Assembly (NCBI GenBank): GCA_946894095.1
Contig: OX335649.1
Coordinates: 15,704,001 to 15,768,000 of the forward strand
DNA from: Incurvaria masculella
Lineage: Eukaryota; Arthropoda; Insecta; Lepidoptera; Incurvariidae
Direction: 5' to 3'
DNA length: 64,000 bases
Both the position numbers and the translations under genes were made by a program. Of the stretch, positions 45,373 to 56,690 are shown in pieces (within the stretch, counting starts at the first letter, position 1; the number at the start of each line of letters is the position of its first letter). The notes under the pieces were generated by a model, which was given only the letters and a program-made list of their open reading frames with translations, had not been told where the DNA came from and ran no database searches.

Positions 45373-45641
45373 AGCTCTTTGTAGTCGAACTGCCTTCTGC
45401 GCTGAACTAAGATGCTGTAATTTTTGTATCTTGTTGGTAGGGCTTCAGTTGCATTTCTTTTTGTTTCAGTATGCGCCAATTACTTGAGTCGGGTATTGTC
45501 TGACGCTTCGCAAATTTTGCAGAACACTGGTGAGGATTTCCTTGAATTCGAGCCTTTACCTTTCGAACCATATCATGTGATACTGCTATTTTCGGATGAC
45601 CGCCTCTATGCCGTTTAGCAATGCTAGGTTATAACGCTTAA

Positions 45642-46119
45642 GGGCCTGGTACTAGCCAAATCGCAAAGTTAGACGAGGCACCCCAAGTAAACTAACTAAG
45701 TCTGACGATTATAAGTGTCATCCTTACAATATATGATTCCTTGTCTAGGAATCGAATGATTTTCGTTAATGTATGTTTCCTTTTTCTATACAAAATACAT
45801 TGCGGAAACAGTGTCCATTTCCGAACTGTTTTTGACTAAATGTAGAAATCTAAAAGCAAATGGATTTTTTTGTTTATCTGCTGTATATATGCTGTTTTTG
45901 CTTATATGTAGAAATCGAATGACTTTCAGATTTCTAATGAGAAAAATCAACTTTTTTTATTTTTATTATTATTTAAATAAATGATGGAATAAAAAAATAT
46001 TAACAATCCATTATCAGTCTGGAGTTCTATTTGGATTTGCTGAAGCGTTTCACTACATATTATTACATTTGTTAAAAAGTGCATTTGTATGACGCGAGTA
46101 GTTGGCTAGTCCTAGCGCC
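45642..46119. mobile_element. TTAA-flanked MITE, 478 bp (copy 2 of 2), nested in the mariner remnant
   Basis: TTAA at 45638-45641 and 46120-46123. Inverted ends GGGCCTGGTACTAGCCAA / GGCGCTAGGACTAGCCAA. Nearly identical to 20135-20605, so both inserted recently. It interrupts the transposase frame just after its N terminus. Confidence 0.88.
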
Positions 46120-46386
46120 TTAATAGTTCGATGCACTAACATTTTGTTCACATGTAAATGTCGGAGCTCCTGAACGATGACTGTTTGTGATTTTCCGGTC
46201 AAATACAAAACGATCGCAATGTTAGGTTTAATATCCATTGCGAAAATTTATTATACAATTCAAATTTGTTCCCGCTCTTTTCGCCCACTTAAAAACAATG
46301 AAACAAATTGACGTTTCACCAAAATTTGGCGCGCTGTCATTATTATTTTGAAAATAGAAGTAACAGTTCAAGTGACGGACCCAGTA

Positions 46387-47252
46387 GTAATCGCTTTGAT
46401 CACAGGATTTCATCCATGTATAAACTAACTGCTAGTTAAAATTCAATAATCTCCATAATAACCATGATTATAATATTTATATCCACTACTTCATAAGACT
46501 GGAAGTTGTCTCTTGACTGACAGCTTTGAATGTGAGTCAAAAACATTGTTAAAGCCATTTTTATTTAATTATTGAGCTAGTTAAGTTCCAGTTTCACAGT
46601 TTAGAACTTTAACTGGATGCGGCGAAAGAGACCTGGATTCATCGTTTGCAAATATATGTGGGCCCGAGGTCCACAATCGCCCGATCGAATGTGTTACCTT
46701 GGAGCTTATAAACTGTTATATCCCAACTGAGCGTTTATTGTTTTTCTTGCCTCCAAAGCCCATCAAAATATAACGTTTATGATTTAATCCGTACATGAAC
46801 TCCTGGTTTATTATTTTGAAAAATATAACGTGTTAATAATATGTGATATATGATGATAAACCCAACTTTGGCAAAGCCGTGCTTTTCCTTCCCACTGCTC
46901 CCAAGGACGAACGGTTAAAGATCAGCGATATTATGATGACGATCATATTTTATGTACCCTATGTAACATAGGTCCTCATCAGGGGGCTGACGACATCTTC
47001 ATGGAAAATTTTCCTATCTTTGGTAAAGCTTTTAGATATTATCAGATTGATACCGATTTTGGGCACCACAGTATCTCGGCACTGTAGGGTCGCCCTCTTG
47101 TGGAACAAGCGGACCTTCCCCAGCGTGACACCCATTGACAACGGAAGTATGGATTTATGAGCTGTGCAGGTGCAGAATGCTGATAGTAAAGCAATGATGG
47201 TGATATCGGTCTATGCGGCGACCGAGAATGTCGAAAATCTATCTGACTATCC
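46387..47252. other. Unassigned stretch
   Basis: No gene or bounded repeat recognised. Minus frames at 46959-47284 are chance-like. Confidence 0.4.
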
Positions 47253-47375
47253 CCCGTGGTTCCACCACTTCCAGTTATAGTCATCCCAAAGTTATCTTTC
47301 GGTTACACCATATAAATATGCAATGTAACCGAAGCTACATTCCATATAGCTGGAGGTAGTGAAAAGAGGAGTATA
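47253..47375. mobile_element. 125-bp MITE family, copy 1
   Basis: CCACCACTTCCAGTTATAGT … CCAAAGTTATCTTTCGGTTA … CAATGTAACCGAAG … AGCTGGAGGTAGTG. Short inverted ends (CCACCACYTCCAG / CTGGAGGTRGTG) and an internal inverted TTCGGTTACA / TGTAACCGAA pair. Related copies at 50240, 59022 and 59725. Confidence 0.75.
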
Positions 47376-47639
47376 TGACCTTAGTTGGTGTTACCAGCGT
47401 GCTTGCGTAAACAAAAATCATTTGAATAAATTTTTAACGTTGAATATTTTGATGTTTTTGGAATTTCTTATTCCAAATTACATTTAAACATATAAGTAAA
47501 CTATTTAAAAAACCCTTTAGTTTGATACCCCACTCGATAAGTTTCAAGAAAAAAAATATTTAAAAACACATAATTTGGCGCCAAAAATTTGCCATGATTT
47601 TTTTTTAAGATTTTGATATACCCAGTGTCACTCTCACAA
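47376..47639. other. AT-rich stretch, nothing recognised
   Basis: No gene or bounded element seen. Confidence 0.4.
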
Positions 47640-47795
47640 TTAAGACGAATGTAACGACACCTCTCAAGCTAAAATCCATCAAGCCGTTTAGGCTGCAGGG
47701 GGCGACAAAGAAATATACATACATACATACATATATACATACATACATACACTCGAAAAACATAACCCTCCTTCTTTCGCAGTCGGGTAAAAAGA
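47640..47795 (+). repeat. Interspersed repeat end with (ACAT)n microsatellite
   Basis: CCATCAAGCCGTTTAGGCTG, CAGGGGGCGACAAAGA, then CATACATACATAC runs (47719-47753), then TTTCGCAGTCGGGTAAAAA. This order resembles the conserved 3' end of a common lepidopteran interspersed repeat (…TCGGNTAAAAA). Class uncertain. Confidence 0.4.
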
Positions 47796-48786
47796 CTTGA
47801 ATCTCCTAAAATTCAGCTTCAGCATTTCATATTTGTGTTACCGAAAAAAACATTCCTTATAATTTTATATATTATATTATAATTTCCCCAAAATATAAAC
47901 ACACACAGTATACTTTTAAATTATATGATTTAATGTGATTTGAAAGGTTTGGTAGTTCTTAAAAAAAAATAGATTATGTAGTTATCTGAAACGTAATAAA
48001 AATTAAATTACAGCTAAACGCTTGAACCCAATTTTACAAAGTTGTATCTCCGGAATACTTACACCTAGACTTAACTGGAAAAAAATATATGATTTGTGAA
48101 ATACTTCATGGTGAAAACATTTGGTAAGGGGAGTGTGAATGCAATCGAAATATTTTAATTGAGCAGTATTTTGGTAATATTACGATAGTTTATGGAATAA
48201 TCTAGATGTAATTATTTCGGGAATGTTAATTTGTAAAATTACATTGATTGGTATAACTATGATTCATTAATTTTTGACTTTTCAGATAAAGATTTATGTA
48301 GACGTAATGTAGATTTCGTTGAATATGAAGTATATAGTGCGCAATCTCTGGTTATTGATAATTTTAAAATTAAAATTCCTTCGTCCTTATTTTTCACCTG
48401 AATAAAAAAGAAGATTGATCTATAATTATAACTAGAGATTGAGCACTACAGCCTTAGGGAGATAAAGAAATAAATTTTTCACTTACCTGAATTTAAAATA
48501 AATTAAACTATAACATTGATTTGAATTAAAGAAACAACTTTATAAAACACGTTTAGAACGTCGTCATGTCGTGTGAAAAGAAATATTTTATAGAACAGCA
48601 AAGCACTAAAAGTTAGTGATGAACCGATTCATATAATAAAAATAACAATGATTATTTATTATATATATTAATATTTAATATATATATTATTATATATATT
48701 AATCGGTTCCAGGTGCAGTGTATGACTGGACCAGACTGTGTATGTTATGGAATTCATAATTCATAAGCTGTTCTTAAGCCTAGATA
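47796..48786. other. AT-rich stretch with a large AT palindrome
   Basis: GAACCGATTCATATAAT … ATTATATATATTAATCGGTTC (about 48623-48709) is an imperfect palindrome of TATA repeats capped by GAACCGATT/AATCGGTTC. No gene. Confidence 0.4.
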
Positions 48787-50065
48787 GGTTGGGGAAAAAG
48801 TTTCTTCGCATTTTTTAAGAAAATTCAAAACATTTTTTAATATGGTTTATTTACATTTAACTAAAGTATGTAGGTACCATTTTGTTCGATAACTTTTTGC
48901 CATCTTGTAGGTAGGGACATGATCCCATTGCTATAGAAATATTGGGACTTCTGATCAATATACCGCGACAAGTGGTTTGGCAGTCCTCTCGTGATGTTAA
49001 CCTGACACTGCCTAAAGAATTCTGAAGAGACCTAAACAGGTGGAAATCTGAAGGTGCAAGGTCAGGACTATACGGCGGATGCATTAACACCTCCCAGCCA
49101 AACTCTCTTAGTTTTTGCTGAGTGGCTAAAGATGTGTGAGGTCTAGCGTTATCATGATGAAAAACCACACCCCTTCTGTTGATTAATTCCGGCCGCTTTC
49201 TCTCAACTTCTTGCTTTAATCTCATCAGTTGTTCGCAGTAGAGTTCAGAATCGATGGTCCTGCCTGGTGGTAACAGCTCATAATGAATAATGCCCTTCCA
49301 ATCCCACCACACACACAGCATCACCTTGTTGCGAGTGAACCCGGGTTTCGCCACAGTCTGTGAAGCTTGACCGGCCTTTGACCACGACCTTTTTCGCACG
49401 TTCTTGTCGTACGTGATCCACTTTTCATCACCAGTTATCAGCTTCTTCAAAAATGGTTCGGTTTCATTACGTCGTAATAAAGAATCACAAATGAGTACAC
49501 GGTTCATTAGGTTTCTTTCAGTGAGCTCGTGAGGTACCCAAATATCGAGCTTTTTTGTGTACCCAGTTTTTTTCAAATGCGCCAAAACTGTTGTTGTGGT
49601 CAATTCCTAGTTCTTCAGCTACGTCGTAACTACTGATATGCCGATCTTGCTCCACTTTTTCAAAAATGGCATCCATTTTATCCGTAATAGGGCGACCAGA
49701 GCGACGTGCATCTTTGACATCAAAATTTCCGGATTGAAAACGCTTAAACCAAATTTGTGCTACTCTCAAAGACACTGCACTAGGTCCATAAACATCGCAA
49801 ATTTTTTTCGCGGCTTGCGTTGCATTTTTACCTTTTTTGTAGTAAAATTTTAAAATGTATCGAATTTCTTCATTAGATTCACTCATTTTGACAGTACGAA
49901 AAACAAATGAGAATCACACATTTTCCTAATTTGAATTTGGAATTATGTTCTTTAAAATTTAAACTTTCAATGATACCAAAACCAGCCAGATACAAATAGT
50001 ATAGCCAAAGAGATTTTATTACAAGTTCATACATACTATAATGCGAAAAGACTTTTTCCCCGACC
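48787..50065 (-). mobile_element. mariner DD34D element, 1279 bp, nearly full length
   Basis: Inverted termini GGTTGGGGAAAAAGTTTCTT (left) and GGTCGGGGAAAAAGTCTTTT (right, reversed) are flanked by the TA target (48785-48786 and 50066-50067). The length is that of a complete mariner. The coding strand is minus; the single transposase gene is broken (see next entry). Confidence 0.92.
48857..49886 (-). pseudogene. mariner transposase with two frameshifts
   Basis: The ATG at 49884-49886 starts a mariner transposase. The N-terminal helix-turn-helix region (…GKNATQAAKKICDVYGPSAV…) and a second HTH lead to a frameshift near 49600. The frame then resumes with the WVPHELTERN signature and the catalytic domain. 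The three catalytic Asp lie in TGDEKWITYD, HHDNARPHTS and YSPDLAPSDFH, with 34 residues between the second and third, i.e. DD34D. A second frameshift near 48990 moves the C-terminal ~45 residues into another frame. All catalytic residues survive, so decay is recent. It is a cut-and-paste transposase acting on the flanking TIRs; this copy should be inactive. Confidence 0.9.
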
Positions 50066-50239
50066 TATACATACATAAATAAAAGATTTCTAAAAATCCT
50101 CAATTTAGTTTAAGCATCATACATAAAGTCTAAAAACGCATTATCTTAGAAAACAAAGCAACTTGCTCCATGATCATCCCTTACAGATTTAATGTAATAA
50201 GATAATAATACACTGGAAACAATATGCTGGATATACGCC

Positions 50240-50362
50240 CGGTTCCACCACCTCCAGTTACAAAAATCCCAAAGTTATCTTTCGGTTACATCATACAAAA
50301 ATGCAATGTAACTGAAAGTTAACTATCGGATTTCAGGTAGCTAGAGGTGGTGAAATCAGGGG
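50240..50362. mobile_element. 125-bp MITE family, copy 2
   Basis: GGTTCCACCACCTCCAGTTA … CCCAAAGTTATCTTTCGGTT … AATGTAACTGAAAGTTAACT … TATCGGATTTCAGGTAGCTA, then GAGGTGGTGAA. The most complete copy, with CCACCACCTCCAGTTAC matched by GTAGCTAGAGGTGGTG at the ends. Confidence 0.8.
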
Positions 50363-51744
50363 ATTAACAAATAAATCATGATTTTACTAAGAGGCAGTAA
50401 AGTAAAAAATAAATAAAAATACAACCAAGTATATAACAGCCTACATACTCTTTAAATCACCCAGAACGAACGCAGAGTTTCAAATATTCTGTGTCTTCTA
50501 ACTTTTAGATTAAACTTTGCCTAGGAATATTTCTATACGTTAGGATAGAGTATCTCTCTTTGCAATTTCAAAGTTTGCTGAACTTCTGTCTACCCGTCTA
50601 TTCCTCTTTCGAAAGTGCATCGCTTGCTTTCGACAATATGAGTATCTATATAAGGCTATATAGGCTATATATCCCGCATATCAACTGCGTCAGTCAACAA
50701 AGACTGAGTATGATCACAATCCATTCCATAGAATTAAATTATTTCAGTAAAGTTACACTTTTACTTTTAGTTTATTCACATTCGCAATTTAATTAATTCG
50801 TATTGAAATAATAAATAGGTAATTGATCGACAAAAAACCTGAAAAGCTCAATGGACAACACAATACCTAATCCTTACAGACTCCAACAAATTATTCCATC
50901 GCGTTGACAATAATATCCCGGCCATTTCAATTTCGATGGATATTAATTCAGCATTTCTTAATAAAGAGAAATCTCTCATAGAAAAAGCCTGAATTTTGAC
51001 TAAGGAAATTGGATTCTTTATTGACAAAGCAAATTGCGCCTTCTTCGCCGCCGCCATCGTAGTCGACTTCAAATAAAAAAGCAAAGGAATTTTATTTCGT
51101 GGATTGGTGTAAGATGAACACAATTTATTCGGTCCTACGACTTTCCTTCTATAAAAGAGCACATTTATTCAATTCAATATATTGGATATAAGCAATTGAG
51201 TAACGTCATGCATTCCGTGTGCACGATATGACTTTTAGTGCTTTTTGGAGCAAATTAATGTTATTTTGCATTGGTAAAATAAAAAACAACGTAGAATGAA
51301 TCAGCTACTTCACAACGTAATTCCAGAAAGAAATATGGCCAATTACAGATCGTATTTTCCACAGAACAAACAAACTTGGGTAAGCCGGGCCCAGCTCGCA
51401 ATTACGTGATTTCCGCCCTGTTTGTACGTTTTTGTTCCGTTTCATGGATATAGGAGTCTACAGGCATTTCCAGGCCCGAATACCTACCCTGCCTCTACAT
51501 CTCTCATCACCCTTTTATGTTCCAAAAAGTATGTTGAATACATGTTCATAAGCAGCAAGACAGAAAATGAAGCGGTCCAGGCAAATCGGTATTCAAGAAA
51601 ATGCGTTGAAAAAGAGTAAAGAGATAAGTTTCTGGACATCGAAAACATTAATGAGAAAAAGAAAAAATAATTGCATGATAAGCTTTTTCTTATAATATCA
51701 AGGACGTCCTAATCTTGAAGTTTCAAATAGAGATGTTAGATTAT
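50363..51744. other. AT-rich stretch, nothing recognised
   Basis: No gene or bounded repeat supported. Short frames at 50560-50796 and 50848-51162 have no recognisable motif. Confidence 0.4.
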
Positions 51745-51890
51745 GATTGATTGATTGAAAATTCTTTATTACGCCACAAAAAAAAAACAATTTACAAAAT
51801 AAAGTATAGTGCAATAACAACATAAGTGGGGCGCAAAGGCGGGCTTATCCCTCGAAGAGATTTCTTCCAGCCGACCGTTGGGTGTTTGAG
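51745..51890 (-). mobile_element. LINE 3' end (antisense)
   Basis: The minus strand reads GGAAGAAATCTCTTCGAGGG, then ATAAGCCCGCCTTTGCGCCC … TTGTTATTGCACTATACTTT, then an A-rich end (plus-strand TTTATTACGCCACAAAAAAA). The stem-then-pyrimidine layout matches lepidopteran LINE 3' ends, related in plan to 29361-29465. Confidence 0.5.
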
Positions 51891-52254
51891 AAGTTCAATA
51901 GGTATATATTCGTAGGTAGTGATTTTATTCCCGAATACACATAGACACAGAATGGATTTGACTCGCGAGGTAGACTATTTTACCTCTTTGATTAGGGATA
52001 TAACAGCCACATAATATTTTCCATACCCTTTATAACCATGGAGATCTCCGTGTCCTTTCTTGTCTGTTGTGTCGCTGTAGACAGCCTGTGGAAAGTCATC
52101 TTTCCCTACCTCTGTGGTTGTTTTGTCAGGTGCCCATCACCACAGTCACCCGTACTGGTTTTTATAACAACAAATTATAATCACTACATTAACAAACATC
52201 TTAATTATTTTGTGTGAATGAAGCCATTAAAGAAATACATTTTATCTGTAGGTG

Positions 52255-52378
52255 CTGATGGACCGATTTTGATGTGGGTGGGTCTCTGAATGGTTTAGAT
52301 TTACAGATGGACCTGGTAGGTGGCGCTGTGGTCGAAATATTGACCCAAGCGGAGCCGGGTACTTTAGCTAGTTTTTCA
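52255..52378 (-). repeat. Interspersed repeat terminus (reverse)
   Basis: The minus strand starts ACTAGCTAAAGTACCCGGCT, then CCGCTTGGGTCA, the same terminus as 57304-57335 (forward) and 785-838 (reverse). Unclassified but repeated four times in the window. Confidence 0.45.
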
Positions 52379-52449
52379 TTTCAACTATGTAAGCAGAATA
52401 TTACTAATAATAATTAATATTATAACAAAATCTTACTTATCCATTAACA

Positions 52450-53012
52450 ATCTTATTTAAAAAATCAATTACTTCTGGCTGCTTCCCGACTAAATGGAAA
52501 GAAGCCTTAATAATTCCCATACCTAAAGCAGGCAAAAAAGATGACGTTATTAATTACCGACCTATTTCTAAACTATGCATTTTCGGAAAAAAATTGGAAA
52601 TGCTCATCACCGAACAAATTTCCTTCGCAGTATATAGGCATATTCTTCCTAATCAACATGGGTTCTTTCGAGGTCGTAGCGTTGAAACAAATCTAGTTAC
52701 ATTTACAGATTATATATTAAACTATATGGATGAAAAACATCAAATCGATGTAGTATAGACCGATTTTTCGAAAGTGTTTGAAAATATAAACCATAATATT
52801 TTGTTAAAAAAAACTTTTCAGAACTGGTATACACGGAGACTTGTACAGATGGATTAAATGATATCTTACAAACAGAACTCAGGCCGTCTCAATAAAAGGT
52901 TTCATTTCCAGTTTCACACCCATTAGCTCAGGAGTTGCTTAAGGATCCCATTTGGGACTTTTACTTTTTACGTTATACATAAACGATTTAGATAGTTTCA
53001 TTAAAAAATCTA
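52450..53012 (+). pseudogene. Degenerate reverse transcriptase fragment of a jockey-type LINE
   Basis: Translating across frames and stops gives RT landmarks in order: a WKEALIIPIPKAGKKDDVIN then YRPIS segment (52490-52570), NQHGFFRGRSVETNL (about 52655-52700), TDFSKVFENINHNIL (52758-52805), GDLYRWIK then YLTNRTQAVSIKG (about 52835-52900), and SGVA*GSHLGLLLFTLYIND (52930-52990). Several in-frame stops and a frameshift near 52820 kill it. It breaks off before the catalytic (Y/F)ADD box. The closest overall feel is the jockey/RTE group of non-LTR elements; no search was possible. Confidence 0.8.
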
Positions 53013-55351
53013 GGAAGAAAACCACGAAAATTGTATTAGATACTTGTTGATTTATGTTTTATATTTAATATGTTTTATTTTCTTTTACTCACTTGTGAAT
53101 TCACTATCTTATCTTATCACATCACAACTTCTTCAAAATATGCTCTCAATAAGTAATTATACAAGTAATCATTGGGAACTATAGGTCTATGTGATATTCT
53201 TATTTGTAATTGTAGTTTTTTGTATGACTGTTTTAAAAAAAAAAACTATTAACAAAGTTAATCTAATAAAATATTAGAAGCGGATAATATTGCAAATATC
53301 ATTAATCATACTGAACAGAAGAAAATATATTTCACTCACCTGTCATATGTGTTAATATCAAGCTAACCCACCCTGGGTTGCTTCAAAACAGTTTCTCTCG
53401 TGTCATTTATTCACGGAAAGTTCTAAGTGCCAAGTTCTCTCGCAAAATATAATTTAGTAGGCGCTTTATTGCCTGACGCCTCCGGCTTGTCTTCGAGGCG
53501 GAGATTCGATTCTGCCACAGTTTGAGCGTCCTCTTTTCGAAACACGTCGATTCTAATTATTGGGACATTATGAGCGGTGACAAGCCACTTATTTGGGATC
53601 GCTTATGCTGACTAAGAGATTGGAGAGAATTAAATATATCAATATAATACATGTACGTTGTTTATGTAGCTATCCCAACTATCTCAGGTCTTTACTTTCT
53701 ATTAAAGTTAGGCAAATATTAATTATTTTAGAAAAAGAGCACTTTCTTATTTGGTATTGTTATAAATTTAATGGGTCGAAATATACTGTTATGTCATTCA
53801 TTTGAGGTTGAACAACGACATCTACGTGTAGTCTAATGTTCGCAGGCTCGAATATTGCTTTAGACGAATGTCCAGACAAATCATTTACAGATTTTTTACA
53901 ATCTGATTCATTTGGGTGCGACATCGGTAATATCGTATCGTTAATAGGTAAAAATAGCAAGTTAAATCCATACTGACCCTAGTCTCTGATACCAAAATCG
54001 ACTTTGGTGACGACAGCAGTCAGATTTATAATGCCTCACGGCATATATGCGAGATCAGTATATAGAGGAAGCATTGCGTCGTTTCGAGTATATTCGAGAT
54101 ATTCTTTGGCTGACATAATAGTCTGGATATATCAATGGTAGAACAGTCAATATGCAATCCAAAGGTAGCAGTTTTCATTCCTGCTTCAGACATATGACAA
54201 AACCATATTTTTCCTAATATTTTTTTAAAAACTGCTGACAATACTTCAATGTACAATAGATGTCGTTGAATAGCCTTAAATTCATGAATTCTGATTCAGA
54301 TTTTTATTGTTAATTTTCATTGATATAGTGGCGACCTCCGGTTCAGATACAGGCGCAAAAGCATATTGCTCTACACCACGATATACTTATAACATACAAG
54401 AATGAATTGACAGCTAGACATAATAAATAAAAATATGTGTAAGTATACAATGTTTTTCTTAACTTTCACAATCCGAAACGCCATGGTTGCATGTCTTCGG
54501 CAACGAACGGCGCTGCGGCGGCCGTCTTGCTTAGTTGACTCGTGTTATCTTTGCGTAAAGTTCAAATTTATCGTCCTAGATATCATTACCAGCAGCCGCT
54601 GCTACAGTGCAGAGGCGTGTCTGATGAAGTCACCGCCTTCATCTGCTTCGAACTTTTCTGAGGTGTTGAGTAGTGTTTACGAGCCAGACGTTGTTTGATG
54701 GGTAAAACGTAAAACTTCGACTAGTGAGAGAAGAGGATGTCTCAAAAATTACGGTAAGTACGGTAATGTGCATGTTTTTGTATAGTACATGCGAACGTGT
54801 ATGTTTGTTAAAGGAGTCATTTACATAACCATCTGATTGATCCACGGATTCGATTAACTCAGTGAAGAAGAGTCCGCAAATTAACTTCACTGGTCAATAT
54901 GTGCGTTATGATGTTTTTCTCTCCATATTTATGCCAGGTATAACACACTTATGAAGGAATATTATAACACAGCTGCCAAATCAACATTTTTAGAAGAACA
55001 TTCAAAGGTCCGCACCAAGAGAAATTACTTTACTAAATAAGTTAATAGGATCATAAATATATAAATTAGGTATTGCAAGTGTTTTCTGGTGTGAACGCCT
55101 GTATCGACTTAACAACAATGTCGGTTGTACAGAGCAATTGTCAAGTTTTATACATATACATTTACATATTTTCGATTTAGGAGACCATGATAAAAGAGAT
55201 CGGCGGCGGCGGGAAAGAATAGTGCGGGCTAGTAGCCGCAGAAAATGTGGGAAGTTCGCGTCGCTGCGTACAAAGGGTAAGGTTAGATAAGGCTAAATTA
55301 AGTTAAACTTGAACAATCATATCTCAAGAATAAGTCACTCAGACAGTCAGC
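53013..55351. other. Unassigned stretch with a tRNA-like fragment
   Basis: No supported gene. GCCTGACGCCTCCGGCTTGT … GGAGATTCGATTCTGCCAC (53471-53520) resembles a tRNA anticodon-to-T-arm region but has no closed acceptor stem, so it is not called as a gene. Frames at 54026-54256 and 54435-54698 are unrecognised. Confidence 0.35.
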
Positions 55352-55715
55352 GTGTTTGCGTCTAATGCTGGACATACGCCTCTCCAATTTTCCTCCAGTC
55401 CTCTCGGCCCTCAGTGGTACGGAACTACTGCTTTCCGCCGACGCACTTCATGTCCTCGTCCCACCTTGCGGGTGGACTTCCCACACTCCGTTTTTCTGTC
55501 CACGGGCGCCAGTGAGGACACGGTTACACCAACGGTCGTCGTCACTTCGGCTGCGTGACTGCCACTTGAGCTTAGCCACCCGATGTCCAATATCGACTAC
55601 TTTATTTAGTATGTCGACCGATTGCCTCGTTACGCACTACGTAACGTTGCGATATTCCCAGCATGGCTCGCTCCATTGCTCGCTGGGCAACTTTCAACCA
55701 TTTGACAATGTCAAA
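55352..55715 (-). pseudogene. C-terminal fragment of a LINE reverse-transcriptase protein
   Basis: The minus strand reads KVAQRAMERAMLGISQR (starting near 55712), a motif widespread at the C terminus of RTE/CR1-like LINE proteins in insects (family usually AQRAMERAMLGVSLRD). After a frameshift it continues RVAKLKWQS, then a WTEKRSVGSPPARWDEDMK-like stretch that matches the family's R(V/K)GRPPxRWxDD segment, and an EDWRKIGEAYVQH end. Two or more stops are present. Only the post-RT tail remains. Confidence 0.75.
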
Positions 55716-56126
55716 TAAGAGAGGATAGAAAAACCTAGATTGTTTTATCATGACTCTTCGAATATTACGAAGCCGTGTCGGGTGTCGTGTCTTGTATATG
55801 TAGTATGATTAAGCCCACTCAGGTCGTTACCACCAATTTTTATTAAATACTACCATGGTGATTGAATGGTTCTGATTCCTGGATACCTCACTAAATAGTT
55901 TATTTATGTATATTGCTACATATGGCGTAAGCCAGGCCCTAAAAGGTCCCTGACGATGCCCTGGGCTTTCGAAATTACTCAACGGTTGCAAAAACCATGC
56001 CAGCCAACCAGGTTCTTCATCACATCATGTTTGTAGATGACAACCTGGGATGGTTGGGGAAAATACCTCGGCATAGAGCGCATTCCACTCCCTGGTGGGG
56101 TTAAGCCGTGAGTTAAGTTATTTACA
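55716..56126. other. Unassigned stretch
   Basis: No gene recognised between the LINE fragment and the SINE scrap. Confidence 0.4.
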
Positions 56127-56240
56127 TAACTGGACATGGATGACTATTACCACACCTGCTATCGTACTAGCCCAACACAGAACAAGGGAACTAGTTGCCT
56201 CGCAAGGACCTATCTTATAACAAGGAGAATTTTCATTCCC
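56127..56240 (-). mobile_element. SINE fragment (tail and first part of body)
   Basis: ATAACTGGACATGGATGACT … CTAGCCCAACACAGAACAAG … GGAACTAGTTGCCTCGCAAG, then GACC and a shortened ATTTTCATTCCCGCTTCGAC. Head absent. Confidence 0.65.
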
Positions 56241-56497
56241 GCTTCGACAAAGGATTCAACTACTGTTTTACGTTTTTATTAAAAAGAAAAAAAATACCTA
56301 ATTGAAATAAGTACGGGCCAGGTTACATAATGGTTCGAATGAAATTTTGTAAGTAAGGATTTCTTACTAGCAGGTAGGTTTTAGTTCACGCTTGTTAGAA
56401 CCACAGACTTGAAATGTCAGCCATAGTATAGATTACATACATTTAATATGTTCAGATCATCTTATCAACAAAATATCTTACATAGCGTAATCACAAA

Positions 56498-56690
56498 TCA
56501 AGTGGCAATTCCGTAGATCTTCAAAGACGGCGTGCTGGTGTCGATATGGAAACCACATTGCTCGCCAAACTTTGTATATGCCAGCTCGTACACTAGATCC
56601 AGACCGGCCTTCTCCGCCGCTCGCTGGGACGCAGAACCAGTAAAGATGCCGCCAGTCACTTTTATACCCAATTCACGAGCCACGGCCTTC
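56498..56690 (-). CDS. Acetyltransferase exon 4 (terminal)
   Basis: Acceptor CCACATTGCAG|GAAGGC continues codon AG|G from exon 3. Codes KAVARELGIKVTGGIFTGSA…SLKIYGIAT and stops at TGA (56498-56500). Confidence 0.87.

Larger units (their letters stand above)
42514..46384 (-). mobile_element. mariner/Tc1-type element remnant split by two later insertions
   Basis: Inverted termini CAGGGTCCGTCACT (left) and CTGGGTCCGTCACTTGAACT (right, reversed) are flanked by TA. Minus-strand transposase pieces lie in order: the N terminus (MDIKPNIAIVLYLTGKSQTV…) at 46120-46238, a helix-turn-helix region at 45377-45637, and part of the catalytic domain at 42600-43025 (…ENIVFSDEKMFTV…VRKQAPASVMV…). The pieces are separated by the TTAA MITE (45642-46119) and the LTR element (43030-45372). 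The first catalytic Asp (SDEK) is present, the second motif reads QQHSGSSQ instead of a D-containing form, and the third is missing, so it is dead. Multiple in-frame stops. Confidence 0.75.

Noticed and set aside
53471..53520. tRNA-like fold
   Set aside because: T-arm-like sequence is present but D-arm and acceptor pairing do not close; probably a decayed tRNA-derived repeat.
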